DNA of 64,000 nt from Theropithecus gelada (GCF_003255815.1 NC_037668.1:64313582-64377581); one strand, 5' to 3'; numbered from the stretch's first letter, positions 32,170 through 42,692 are shown. Notes: generated from the letters alone by a model not told the origin. Made by a program: numbers and translations.

Positions 32170-32540
32170 AAAGATCAGGACAAGGTTGAAGACCCACAGA
32201 AGTCCTCCGGGGAATGTCAACCTGTGGCCAGTGGGAAGCTCATGGGCCAGCCTCACATGAATGAAGAACTCGATATGGGGCTTGGGATGTTGTTGGTGCT
32301 CAGTGTTTGCTCTTGAGTAGATGAGCCCTCCCAGGAAGAGCCCTGAAAGTCGAGGAACCAGGCTCCCATGAGCTCCAACGTGTTTGGGTTGAAACTCGGC
32401 CATTCGGAAGATGTTCATAAGGAATTTGGACTGGCACCCTCCTCAACGGCCAGGACCATGTTTCCTTTGATGAGTGCAGAGTAGTATCCACAATTCTCTC
32501 TTGAGGATTAACAGAGGGACAGGGTTGAATGTTCACATGG
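32170..32540 (-). pseudogene. Coding-like remnant, unidentified
   Basis: On the minus strand, 32300-32536 and 31963-32418 give overlapping frames of 78 and about 150 codons that read like parts of one frameshifted protein: one frame includes the residues ALIKGNMVLAVEEGA before a stop, another includes FRMAEFQPKHVGAHGSLVPR. The later part runs into L2 sequence. I do not recognise a parent gene; it may be a decayed retrocopy or chance. Confidence 0.25.
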
Positions 32541-32847
32541 AACCAGCTCCGACCCGTCTGTGTAGTTATGAGGAGGAGCAGGGGTTAATGCGCCCATGGA
32601 GTGAGCACACAGCTCTGTCTCTGCACTTCCAGGGAGAAATCTTTTTCCTTTTTAGCTCGGGCAGGCCGGCGCCTGCATTGCACAGAGTTTCCTGGTTTGA
32701 TCTCTTATTTATTACAGAGAATATTCTCTGTTATGGTGAGTGTAGGGGATGGCGTTCCAGAGGCCTCAGTTTTTCCTGCTGACTTTGCAGCCAGCCTGCT
32801 GGGGACCTCTAGCACCTCTAGTGGCCACCCTGGTACTGCATTAATTC
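32541..32847. other. Unassigned sequence
   Basis: Nothing recognised. A short inverted word AGAGAATATTCTCT occurs near 32716. Confidence 0.4.
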
Positions 32848-32934
32848 TCCCATTCATCAAATGTGTTGAGCACCCATCACATGCCAGATCCCTAGCCAGG
32901 TGTAGGAGGGGCCAGAAGAACAAACATGAAAACT
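32848..32934 (-). mobile_element. L2 LINE terminus, antisense
   Basis: CCATTCATCAAATGTGTTGA, GCACCCATCACATGCCAG and AAGAACAAACATGAAAACTG match reverse L2 end. Confidence 0.6.
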
Positions 32935-32938
32935 GCCA

Positions 32939-33434
32939 AATAGACTGAATAATGGCCCCCAAAGATATCTATCCATGTTCTAATCTCTGGAACCGGTGAA
33001 CCTCACCCTACATGGCAAAATGGAATTTGCAGGTGTGATTGAGGATCTTGAGATGGGGACATCACTCTGTATTATCCTCATGGGCCCAATGGTATCACAA
33101 GGCTCCTTAAAAGGCAGAGGCAGAAGGAGATTGGGCACAGAAGAGGAGATGGTGATGGGAGCAGAGATTGAAGCGATGTCCTTGGTCTGTGAAGATGGAG
33201 GGAAAAGCCACAAGCCAAGGAAAACAGGAAGCCACTAGAAGCTGAGACAGGTGAGGAAACAGATTTTCCCCTAGAGCCTCCAGAAGGACTCAACTCTGCC
33301 AACACCTTGACTTTAGCCCAGTGAAACTGATTTCAGACTTCTGACCCCTAGAATTGTAAGAGAATACATTGGTGGTGTTTTAAACCATTAAGTTTGTGGC
33401 AACTTGTTACAGTAGCCATAGCAAACTAATATAA
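32939..33434 (+). mobile_element. MLT1C/D-type MaLR LTR
   Basis: Starts ATAGACTGAATAATGGCCCC and ends TAGCCATAGCAAACTAATAT. Landmarks: CCCCAAAGATATCTATCC, GAGGATCTTGAGATGGGG, CCACAAGCCAAGGAAAACAG, CCCCTAGAGCCTCCAGAAGG and GAATTGTAAGAGAATAC. A solo LTR. Confidence 0.85.
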
Positions 33435-33870
33435 CTGTCCTAAGGTACTCAACAACTAGGGGAGAAAATGGACACCTTTGCGCAGGGATTGGTGTTGCAA
33501 TAGGTACGGCGGGAGGGGGAGGGGCATAACAGAGGATGTGATCCATCCTGCAGGGTTGGGGAGGTGCTGTGAAGGCTTCCTTGAGGAGGAGCTGCTTGCT
33601 GAGCTATACTGCAAAGAATGTGTAAGGATTCCCCGGATGGGCACTGGTGGAAAGGAAGGAGGAGAGGGCTTTAGGAACAAAGAACAGCAGGTGCAAAGGC
33701 AAACCTGGAGTGTGGAATAACAAGGCATATTTGGGGAGCTGTGGGAAGTTAGGGAGTGGACAGAAGTTCAGAGCAATAAAAGATGAGGCTGGAAAAGTGG
33801 CCAGGGTAGCTCATGGAGCGTCTTCGTGTCAGGAAGTTGAGACTTGACCCTGAGGGCAGTGGGAAGCTAT

Positions 33871-34292
33871 TGTGGTGAATCGCATGAATGGCTCCAATTT
33901 TTCAGCCCTCCCTGTATCCAGGCTGTTGCTAGGTGTCTTTGCGCATTCATCCATAAAGGTGAGATGTGTATTTTTCTGCCTTGTGACCCTAGTTCAGCAC
34001 GTGTCTTGCTTTGGACAATACAGTGATGTGGATTGATCAAGTGACAATTCTGAGTCTAGGTCTCAAGGGACCTTGCGTGTTTCTGGTGGTTCCAGGAGCA
34101 GATTGTGCCCCAGTGAAGCCCAGACTAGAGACAAGCCCCCAGCTCACCCGCAGACCACTAATGACTCCAGCCAAGGTCAACTGATGCAGCTGAGCCACAA
34201 ATGCATGAGCTATTATATAAAAACAAATGACAGCTCTTTGAAGCCACTGAGTTTTGGGGTGGTGGGTTATGCAGCAACAGCAGCTGATTGAC
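33871..34292 (+). mobile_element. Older MLT1-type MaLR LTR
   Basis: Words TTGTGGTGAATCGCATGAAT, GTGACCCTAGTTCAGCACG, TTGCTTTGGACAATACAGTG, and GAAGCCACTGAGTTTTGGGG followed by GTTATGCAGCAACAGCAG match older MLT1 subfamilies. It is inserted in L2. Confidence 0.75.
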
Positions 34293-35217
34293 ACACCAAT
34301 GAGGGTTCATAGAAGAGTGAAGAGTGTGACATGGCCAGATCTGCACTTTAGGAAAACCTCCTTGGCATTGAGATGCTGGAGGATGGATTGTAGGAGGTGA
34401 GTCTGCAGGCAGAGATTCAGGTGAGAGGTGGTGAGGGCCTTCCCTAAAGCAGGAACAGGGGAAGGAGGAGACAGATACAAGCAGTGTTAAGGAGGCAGAC
34501 CATACAACAAAGCTAAGTTACACATTAGAGTGGTCAAAGGAGAGAGGAGATTTGGATGACGCCAAAATTTCTGGCATTGGAAATTGCATCAGAATAAGGT
34601 GTGCATGCGGATAAGCTGATAAGGTAATGACAAGCTTTGTTGTGTTGGTTTGCAGTGCTATGGCCAGGACAAAGTTATAATTACAAGTCTGGGGTTTGAA
34701 GACACAGACTAGGGAACCATCAGAGAATTAGTGAACTAGTGATGAGTTACTAAAAGTAGATGAGGTGTTTACAATAAGCAGAAAAGAGGGCAAGTTTTGG
34801 GCTCTGGGAACCCCCACCATTTATGGAGCTGCTGGAGAAAGAAGAGTCCAAGAAGGTAATAGAGAAACAGTCAGAGAGGAGACAGGAGAACAAGGGAGGA
34901 GCTAGACTGCAGAAACCCCAGGGAGGAAGCGAATGGTCAGCAGGGTCATGGGCACAGTGTCAGGGAGGATGAAGACCCAGGAGGCTGAGGGGTGAGCCCA
35001 GGATGTGATCATGGGTCACCTTGCTGAGAGAGGTTTTGGAGGCTGGAGGCTGGCTGGTGGGAGATTGCAAGGGGCAGAGAGTGGAGAGCGACAGTTAAGG
35101 AACACCCTGATAATGAAGCATGGTCTTGGGACAGTGCTTTTTCTCATGATGGAGAGACCTGAGTATGGCTTGTTGTCAAGGGTTCTGAGCAAGGAAGATA
35201 AATGGTCTGATTTAGAC

Positions 35218-35510
35218 TTTTTTTTTTTTTTGAGATGGAGGCTCGCTCTGTCTCCAGGCTGGAGTGCAGTGGCACCATCTTGGCTCACTGCAACCTCCGC
35301 CTCCTGGGTTCAAGTGATTCTCCTGCCTCAGCCTCCCAAGTAGCTGGGACCACAGGTGCGTGCCACCATGCCTGGCTAATTTTTGTATTTTTAGTAGAGA
35401 CGGAGTTTCACCATGTTGGCCAGGATGGTCTCGATCTCTTGACCTCATGATCCACCTGCCTCGGCCTTCCAAAATGTTGGGATTACAGGCATGAGCCACC
35501 GCGCCCGGCC
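35218..35510 (-). mobile_element. AluS, full length
   Basis: Antisense Alu with T-run 35218-35231 and left end GCGCCCGGCC. Flanks TGATTTAGAC (35208-35217) and TGATTTAGAT (35511-35520) form a target duplication. Confidence 0.94.
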
Positions 35511-35757
35511 TGATTTAGATTTTTAAAAAGATCATTTGGGATGTTGGGTGGCTACTATATCCTAGAGTGGTAAGTTGTGGGAAATAGGGAGACCAGTGAA
35601 GAGACTAACTTAATGGTGCAGAAGAGAGATGACGGTGGCTCTGACCAGGGTGCTAATTGTGGAAGTACACAGCTACACAGCTGAAAGAAGTGGCTAATTT
35701 TTTTTTTTTTTTGTCTTTTCTACATTAGGACCAGAAGAACTTGGCTATGAATTGGAT

Positions 35758-35824
35758 TGTGTGCACATGCATGTGTGTGTGTGCATGTGTGTGTAAGTTG
35801 TGTGCACATGCATGCACATGCACG
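35758..35824. repeat. Alternating purine-pyrimidine TG/CA/CATG tract
   Basis: About 38 nt of strict purine-pyrimidine alternation (35758-35795) followed after AA by a second tract to 35824, with GCACATGC and CATGCATG palindromes. Fits Z-DNA-forming sequence. Confidence 0.8.
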
Positions 35825-36127
35825 ACGAGAGGAATGTAGGATGACTTCTAGGTTTTCACCTGAGTAACTGGGAAGAAAGGCTGAGAGAAGAGCAGAAATA
35901 GGTTTTGTTGAGGGGGAAGTTTGTGGACTCATTTTTGTCTTAGAGACTATGAGTTTAAAATGCTTTTAGAAATGCAAATGTAGATATTAAGGAAGCTGTT
36001 GAAAGTGCACATCTGGTGTTCAGAGGAGACATTTGGGCTGGAGATACAAATTCGGAGTCATCAATGTACTCGAGCATTTAAATCTGCATGGCTGGGTGAG
36101 AATTTCCTGAGTAAATGGAGTTTCTTT

Positions 36128-36470
36128 TGCTCAGTGTCATCTTCTCTGCTAGCCTCTAAGTGCTGTGAAAGCAAGGCCCTTGTCTGCCCCCTCGTGCATG
36201 GCTGCTTGCCAGTGCCTAGAACAATGCCTGGCATAGTAATTGCTCCATACATGCTCATTTGAGGAATGAGAGAAATGAGTGTCACAGGAGTTGGGAAGTT
36301 CGAGCTGCTGAGAGATCTGAGTATGTCAGCCTGTGAGCGGGAAGCTGCCTTGTTACAACTCAGGAGGGAATGATCAGGAATCATTTCTGTTTCCCACTTG
36401 CCACGCCTTTGCTCCTGCCATTTCCTCTGTCTGGAATTCCCTGTGACCCCCTGCATCCCAGACCCACAAG
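36128..36470 (+). mobile_element. L2 LINE 3' end fragments
   Basis: 36128-36272: CTAAGTGCTGTGAAAGCAAG, CAGTGCCTAGAACAATGCCT, GGCATAGTAATTGCTCC. 36395-36465: CGCCTTTGCTCCTGCCATTT, CCTCTGTCTGGAATTCC. The second lies upstream in L2, so it is a separate fragment. Confidence 0.7.
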
Positions 36471-37334
36471 GATAAATCCTGCTGACCCTGCCCGCTGAGT
36501 CATTACAAACGCCCTGAGCTCTGCCATCCAACTCCGTCTTACTTGTCTGGTCCACAGGAGTTTGGGAGACTTCTCTAAACCCCTGGAGTTTCACTAGGTT
36601 GGCGGTCACTCGATAGAAAAGGAAATGAGGTGGGTCTAGCAGGCCTCCTTCCAAGACTTGCCTTCCCTGTGCACACAAACTGACGTCCTAGGCTCTTGCC
36701 AGGATGAAGACCAAGTTAGGAAAATGCTCCTTCTCTATATTTCCCAAAATGAAGACATTTTGCCTGTTTGGAGTTTTCTTGCCCTCCTGTCCTGTAGGAT
36801 TTCTGGCTTTCTCATTCTCTCAGACAGGAATTTTTCTGGGGTTTGGAGATGTGTCTTAAGAACCTGCCTGTTTCAGTCCCCTTGGAGCTTCTGGCAACTT
36901 TGGGGGCACCTATGGTCTGTGTAGCTCTCTGCTTGGCCAGTGCTCCTCTGCCGTCTGTGCAGACACCCTTTACATCTGGGCTTACCAGGGAGCTGTTTCC
37001 TGAGACTTCAGACCTGCCTGTCCTTCCGTATCAGGACTACTTCAGGTCCTGGTTGACTGTGACATTTCTGTTCCCCGCTCTGGAGCTGTCTTCCCCTTTG
37101 AAGATCCAGACAGGGCCTTATATCTCTCCATGGGGAAGATGCTTTAAAATCTGCCTTTTTCTAGAGGAGGTGCATCTGTCAGACTAAGTTCTGCTTTTCT
37201 CCTCTCTGGCCCCACAGGGGCAGGCACTGCTAAGTCCCTTTGTTCCACTCACTTTTGTTTCCCCAGGGGTGAGTTACTGGCCAAAGTCTCTCCAGAAAAA
37301 CGGTTTTTCTTGTCGATTCTTTAACTGATCTGAG
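36471..37334. other. Unassigned sequence
   Basis: Nothing recognised. A 114-codon plus frame (36843-37187) and an 88-codon frame (36658-36924) overlap and show no domain; a 205-codon minus frame (36061-36678) reads across L2 antisense and is noise. Confidence 0.4.
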
Positions 37335-37640
37335 CCTGGGCTTCTTCATTTCATTATACAATGGAAATGATAGCACCTGCCTGCTAGGGTGGTTGCAAGG
37401 ATTAAATGAGATGATATATTTGAATGTTCTCCGCTTCCACATACAATGGAAATGATAGTACCTGCCTGCTAGGGTTGTTGTGAAGATTAAATGAGATGAT
37501 ATATTTGAAGCTTCTTCGCTTCCATATACAATGGAAATGACAGCACCTTCCTGCTAGTGTTGTTGCGAGGATTGAATGAGATGATATATTTGAATGCTCC
37601 TAGCACCGTTCCTGACCCTGAGCTAGCATTGAATAAAGTC
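37335..37640 (+). mobile_element. MIR SINE with internal 85-bp tandem triplication
   Basis: A sense MIR (CTTCATTTCATTATACAATG standing for the MIR 'cctcatctgtaaaatg' part) whose inner segment is repeated. The MIR end (GCATTGAATAAAG) follows the last unit. Confidence 0.85.
37356..37610 (+). repeat. Three tandem 85-bp units
   Basis: Units 37356-37440, 37441-37525 and 37526-37610 each begin ATACAATGGAAATGA and contain TTAAATGAGATGATATATTT (GAATGAGATG in unit 3). Units 1 and 2 differ at only a handful of positions over 85 bp. Unit 3 diverges towards its end, where the normal MIR tail resumes. Confidence 0.93.
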
Positions 37641-37821
37641 CATCACTCTTCGCCCTCCCCTTACCTCCCTTTCATTCCTGGCATTTCCGTTCCTCTCTTC
37701 CTCTTCCTGTGAGTTATGAAACTGACAGGAGTCACCTAGGTCTTTCCCAAGCTGCTGGGTGGAGGATGGAGGGTGGATGCCCTTCTCTCCCATGGCAGCT
37801 CCGGTTGGCTCTTCTACAGGG
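37641..37821. other. Unassigned sequence
   Basis: Nothing recognised. Confidence 0.35.
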
Positions 37822-37920
37822 GAACCAGCCATCTGGGTTTGCCTAGAACTGAGGGGCTTCCTGAATCATGGGATTTTCCTCAGAAAAGTCCCAGGCAAAC
37901 CAGGAGGCATTGTCACCCTA
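37822..37920. mobile_element. Palindromic DNA transposon-like remnant
   Basis: CATCTGGGTTTGCCTAGAAC on the left and GTCCCAGGCAAACCAGGAG on the right are inverted versions of one sequence, with GAATCATGGGATTTTC between. Typical of a short nonautonomous DNA transposon; family unnamed. An 18-bp near-perfect tandem duplication (CATCATTTTAGAGGCC / CGTCATTTTAGAGGCC) follows at 37927-37962. Confidence 0.5.
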
Positions 37921-37962
37921 CTTAGTCATCATTTTAGAGGCCGTCGTCATTTTAGAGGCCAG

Positions 37963-38614
37963 GAGCAGGCTCCATGTGTCCTATTTCTGACTTTACCTTG
38001 CATGGGGCATGTAGGTGGTGCTTTCTAAATCTGATGGTTCTAGCCTTGACAAAGGACAGCAGTTCTTGGCTCTGCCAGCAAGCTTAGTGATCCTGTCCTA
38101 CCACCTACTCAGTCAGAGGCCTCCCGTCTTCACTTCTTTGGGAGTGGTTCAGAGTTGCAGGCAAGCGGCTCTGAAACTATCAAAGGCGCCAGTGTTGACT
38201 CCTTCACACCATTGGTTGCTGACACTCCGAATCATTTTCCAGCAGTCGCCGACACCACGGTGCCATGTGCAAGTCAGTTCCCATGCATATCCCCAGGAAC
38301 TCATCTTCAATCTGGGTGTGTTGTGATAGTATCAAGACCCTTCCAGTGTTCTCCCTGCCACATCCTGGCTGGCCCTGGAAATCAGGTCTCTGAGAGGCAG
38401 CTGTCATTTCTGCTGCACCAGCCTGAGGTTGGGCCTCTTGGGCCAGGCAGGGGGCTCAGGCTGCTCCCCTGGACCGTTCATATCAGGAAGCCAGGCCCCT
38501 ATCCCAGTGGTCTGGCCTGTACCTGCTGGTGGTACAGCTCCTGGGGAAAGAGTCTATATGAACAGGTACCTGGGCTCCCCTGGGCATGAATGACCTGTGG
38601 GTTTTTAGTCCTTT
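37963..38614. other. Unassigned sequence
   Basis: No repeat recognised. A 144-codon plus frame (38155-38589) shows no domain, signal peptide or plausible start context and is likely chance. Confidence 0.4.
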
Positions 38615-38730
38615 GATGTAGAAAGACTTGGTTTTCATTCCCCAGTCTGCCATTTACTCACTGTGCAACCTCAGGGACATTGGCCACCGCCTCTGATCTT
38701 GCTCCCTTATTTATCTATAAGTGGTCATGC
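38615..38730 (+). mobile_element. MIR SINE fragment
   Basis: TTGGTTTTCATTCCCCAGTC, CATTTACTCACTGTGCAACC and TCAGGGACATTGG. Confidence 0.65.
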
Positions 38731-38990
38731 CTTTAACACAAGATCACCAAAGGAGGAGCACCCAGCACAGTGCGAATGTGGTGCCAGGCAAGAATCTGGT
38801 GAGTGCTGGTCCTTTCTTTCCCTGTTTCCTTTTCTGTGGGACTTTGTCGTTTGTCTGTTTCTTTTCTCACTGGTATTACCATATCTGCCAGCATCAGGTG
38901 TAGATGGGATAATAATAAACAAAGACAGTCATAATTTGAGTTCTTTTGCCAAGGCCTGGAACAAGTTAACCTAATTTGACATGGCCTTTT

Positions 38991-39037
38991 ATCTATCTAT
39001 GTATCTATCTATGTATCTATCTATGTATCTATCTATG

Positions 39038-39097
<60 letters not shown>
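38991..39097 (+). repeat. Compound tetranucleotide microsatellite (ATCT/ATGT)n
   Basis: Four 12-nt blocks ATCTATCTATGT followed by about 14 pure ATCT units. It abuts the tail end of an antisense Alu fragment at 39105, so it probably grew from the Alu tail. Confidence 0.97.
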
Positions 39098-39104
39098 ACC
39101 TTTC

Positions 39105-39180
39105 TTAGAGATGGAGTCTTGCTATGCTGCCCAGGCTAGATTTGAACCCCTGGGTTCAATGGATTCTCCCCAGCTCCAAC
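39105..39180 (-). mobile_element. Alu fragment
   Basis: TAGAGATGGAGTCTTGCTAT, GCTGCCCAGGCTAG, GGGTTCAATGGATTCTCC with internal deletion. About 75 nt of Alu right arm. Confidence 0.65.
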
Positions 39181-39394
39181 ACAGCCTTTTAAATGTGGAT
39201 CATTCACATCCTAGCTTCATTAGAGCATTGGAAGTGGGGCCTGACGGCTTTGGCTGACTTGGTCATGGAAGGGAAGAGAGGCCTCTTTTCATACCCTCAC
39301 CTCTTCCTTTTGTCCAAATGTGAGTGGCAGACTGGCCTCCAGGCAGGGCATGGCCTCAGGGTGCTGCCTCCAGTCCCCATTTTCTACTGATGAG

Positions 39395-39540
39395 CTGGTA
39401 TCCTGGGCGAAGCTTCCAAACTTTTCTGAGCTTCCCTTTGGTCGTTTGTAATTTTGGGGGATATTGATGTCTACCTGCTAGGAGTTTTGGTAGGCTTCAG
39501 GAAGACAGTGAGCACTAATGCTGATTGCAAAAAACAAGGT
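39395..39540 (+). mobile_element. MIR SINE, decayed
   Basis: AACTTTTCTGAGCTTCCC and TACCTGCTAGGAGTTTTG sit in MIR order. Confidence 0.5.
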
Positions 39541-39662
39541 GCTGAGTGCCCAGGAGTGTGAATGAGGTGATTATGTGATTGTTAGGGGAAGTGTCGGGTC
39601 TGTGGCCTTCTTTTCCTTAGAGCCATAGTGGTGATGGTGAGGGGACATAGGATGGGTGAGGG

Positions 39663-39957
39663 TTTTTTTTTTGTGAGATGGAGTTTCGCTATTGTCGCCC
39701 AGGCTGCAGTGCAATGGCGCAGTCTCTGCTCACTGCCACTTCTGCCTCCCAGGTTCAAGCAATTCTCCTGCTTCAGCCTCCTGAGTAGCTGGGATTACAG
39801 GCACCTGCCACCATGCCTGGCTAATTTTTGTATTTTTAGTAGAGACAGGGTTTCACCATGTTGGCCAGGCTGGTCTGGAACTCCTGACCTCAGGTGATCC
39901 ACCCGCCTCGGCCTCCCAAAGTGCTGGGATTACAGGCATGAGCCACTACACCTGGCC
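39663..39957 (-). mobile_element. AluS, full length
   Basis: Antisense Alu, T-run from 39663, left end CACCTGGCC; flanks GGATGGGTGAG and GGATGGATGAG form a one-mismatch target duplication. Confidence 0.94.
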
Positions 39958-40099
39958 TGGATGGATGAGTTTTGATGGTAGAAGGTGGGGGCTAGGAAAA
40001 GGGCCTAGGGGTAGGGGGACTGCTGTAGACAAAAGGCCCACTGTCCAGTCATCTGGGCAGCTTTCTCTCGCTGCCTTGCCATCCTCGCCCTGCCTGGCG

Positions 40100-40330
40100 G
40101 CATTGATTTACTGGAAAGTTTTTAATGGGTTATAATTGGAAAAGGCCTGGGTGAAATTTGCATATTGATTTGACATTTAAGTATATGATTAAATAAAAGC
40201 TGACTGAGGTCATCACTTGACTAAATTGGCTTAATGAGTGTTGATTACCCTGTGCATGTTAATTTCATTTACCCTGATTACTCCATCTATCTTTCTCAGG
40301 GATCTATTAGCACCTTTGACTCAATTGTAC
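40100..40330. promoter_or_regulatory. Candidate noncoding regulatory element (unproven)
   Basis: Repeat-free AT-rich island with an exact octamer ATTTGCAT (40158-40165), homeodomain-type cores (TTTAATGGGTTATAATTGG, ATGATTAAATAAA), an NKX2-type CACTTGA near 40215 and a TCF-type CCTTTGA near 40314. Density of TAAT/ATTA words is high but partly follows from AT content. Call rests on composition only. Confidence 0.3.
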
Positions 40331-40849
40331 TCAATGGGACAAGAAGCAAGGCAGGGGTCAGTGGGGGGTGGCCCTAGTCCATCTGCCTGTCCATCTGGCT
40401 GTCCGCTGAGCCCCAGAGGTTCTGACTCCCTGTAGCGTTTTATTTTTCTTTCTCTCTGGCTCCCACCATAACCTCCTAGTCACAGAATCTGATCACCACC
40501 TCTTTCTAAACAGGAGTGCCTCCACTTTAGAAATCAGGCGCTAAGGAGGGCGGGGAGAGGGGACAGGTTGTGATACTGAAGAGAAGATGAGAAGCCTCTC
40601 CTCTCCCTGTCACTCCACCCTCCCCTCCTGACACACACAAAAACATACCTTCCTCCTTTGAGCCCTCTGGGGCCCCAAGGACTGGTCTGTTCCCTCTTGC
40701 ACAGGAAGGACAGTGGCTTTGAAGGCAGGGGTCCCTACAGCTGGGTTTGATTGGTGCTTTCTGTTTGCCCCTCTGGACCCATTCTCTGCCCCTGCCAACT
40801 CTGCTCTAGTCCCTCCACCCTGCTGACCTCTCTGTCCCTGACAATGAGC
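40331..40849. other. Unassigned sequence
   Basis: C/T-rich with no recognised repeat. A 156-codon minus frame (40610-41080) runs into the LTR-like repeat and has no domain. Confidence 0.4.
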
Positions 40850-41220
40850 TCCTTTGTCCTCTGGTTTTCTGTGGGGTTCAGCCAATAGGGAGCCTAGCAG
40901 GAAATTGGAGGGAGGGAGGAGAGGGGGTTTGGGGTAGCGACTCCTCCCTGCTGGCTGACCAAAAGTCTCGGTCTCCTTGGCCAGCCTTCTCCACGAGGCT
41001 GTCTCTGGGTTCCATGGCCATCCCTCCCCTTGCTCCTTCAGCCCCAGGGTGGCAGCAGAGTCATGATCCCCTCTCCCCATACAAACCTGAGGGAGCTGCA
41101 GTAACCCAAGGCTCCCCTACACCCTGCCTACACCTTTGTAAATAGACCCTTCATAAACTCTCCTTAAATTGCCCAATTTGAGTGTGCCATCTGTTTCCTG
41201 CTGAGACCGTAACTGATACA
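40850..41220 (+). mobile_element. LTR-like interspersed repeat, unclassified
   Basis: GGGTTCAGCCAATAGGGAGC, GCAGGAAATTGGAGGGAGGG, TTTGTAAATAGACCCTTCAT, CAATTTGAGTGTGCCATCTG and an end at GTAACTGATACAG. Second copy of the family at 11935-12565. The terminal layout suggests an LTR. Confidence 0.55.
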
Positions 41221-41559
41221 GCAGGCAACAGATTTTCCCATTCAAAAATCAGGACACACATCCCAGCAAGTCCAAGCGTGGTTGTAGGACACAGGACCAA
41301 GCCCAGATCAATCCAGCAATACCTCCTCTACCCTGTACCCTGGGTCCCTGGGCACTGGTGGAGAATTCGCTTACTCAGGACCTCCACCATCAGAGCCCTT
41401 CTGTCTCCTCCCGGCAGCCCATTCTTCTCACTGGCTGCACCAACCACCTTGACCTTCCTGAGCCCCTGGTCCTTGCTTGTCCCTTGACTCTCAGAAGACA
41501 CCCCCCCACCCAGCTTCCTTAGAAAAAGAGGCTGTTAGTTGGGAATGTGCCTTAATGCT
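41221..41559. other. Unassigned sequence
   Basis: Nothing recognised with confidence; may contain decayed L2. Confidence 0.35.
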
Positions 41560-42690
41560 GTGCTCTTTCTCACCCAGACAGTTTATCTCTTTGTTCTCAT
41601 ATTTTTTGTTTCCTTCTGTCCAAGACAAATATCCCTGCTTTTGTCTTGTATCCCTTCCCATCCGTTTCTCCAGAGACTTCCCTGAGGTGCCATGAGTCCT
41701 TTCTTCTCTATTGTTTCTTTCCCTTCGTCCAAAAATGCATCTAAGTTTCTCCCTCATCCTCTCCATCCTCTTCTCCTTTACAGGCAAACTGCACTCATTT
41801 TTATGATATCTTCTGCCCTTCTGTCCCCACCCTTCATGGTGAGCTGCTCCTGGCGCCTCACCAGTGACCTCCATGGTAACATCTCAGACCCAGTCCCCTG
41901 GGCTGAGGGTTGCCAAAAGCAAAATCCCTCTCTCCTTTCCCAAGTCAGCATGAAGATTATGTCCCCACATTGCCCAGCTTGGAAGCTGGGAAGGTGATGA
42001 GATGTGATGTTCTGACACACCTGCGTGAGTCAAATCAAGGGCCCATCAGGATACATCTGAGCCTGGGGCCCACCTTCATCCCACCAGGCTCCTGGACATG
42101 ATGCCATCAGCTCCACCCTGTTATCCAGACTTCTTCCCCTTTCCTTTCACTCTCTCCAGTGTCTAACGGGCCACACGTTCAACTGAATCTGTCCCTTCCT
42201 TTCCATTCCAGACAACACACCCCAGTTCTGGCATCATCATCTCTTACTTGGGTTGTTACTGCAGACCCTTGGCAGTTCCCTCCAAACCATCCTGCACTCA
42301 CAGCAACCACAAAGACGGCTCTGAAGTGCAAATCTAATCCTGCTATGACACCTCTGCTTGAAACCCTTGGTGGCTCCCCATCTCCTTCTGGTGCAAGGTC
42401 AACCTTTTTTTTTTTTTTTCATGGCATACACTGTGGGAAACCACACAGGGTCCAGGGAGCTTCTGTTTATCCTTTAAGGTCCATTCACTGGTCTTCTCCT
42501 TGGTGAAGCTGTCCTGACCCCGTCCCAGCAGAGCCTGCTCCCTCCTCTGAGCCCTGCACCAACTCATTCTTTTCTCTGCTAGAGCATGCATGATGGGGTG
42601 CCATAATGATCGGTGTCTTTGTCAGTTTCACCCACTATCTGGGAGCTCAAGAACATGTCTAATGTGTCCCTGTAGCCCTGAAAGGCCTGG
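41560..42690 (+). mobile_element. L2 LINE, decayed
   Basis: CACCAGTGACCTCCATGG (41861), CATGATGCCATCAGCTCCAC, CACCCCAGTTCTGGCATC, TCTTACTTGGGTTGTTACTG (42242), GCTCTGAAGTGCAAATCTAA, CCTTGGTGGCTCCCCATCTC and GGTCCATTCACTGGTC lie in L2 order. A 15-nt T-run interrupts it at 42405-42419. Confidence 0.7.
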
Positions 42691-42692
42691 CA

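Larger units (their letters stand above)
33455..36127 (-). mobile_element. L2 LINE sequence, antisense, two or more copies, interrupted
   Basis: Pieces 33455-33870, 34293-35217 and 35511-36127 match reverse L2: AGAACAGCAGGTGCAAAGGC, TAGCTCATGGAGCGTCTTCG, TGAGGGCAGTGGGAAGC, TGACATGGCCAGATCTGCAC, ATGACGGTGGCTCTGACC, GCTGGAGATACAAATTCGGA and GTCATCAATGTACTCGAGCA. The 'GATCAT..GG..G' segment appears twice (34340 and 35530), so at least two copies lie in the same direction. Host to an MLT1 LTR and an AluS. Confidence 0.75.

Noticed and set aside
36061..36678. 205-codon minus frame
   Set aside because: Reads through L2 fragments of both orientations; no domain; no start or splice evidence.
37356..37610. 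CRISPR-like array
   Set aside because: Three long direct repeats without spacers, inside a MIR in primate DNA. It is a simple tandem duplication.
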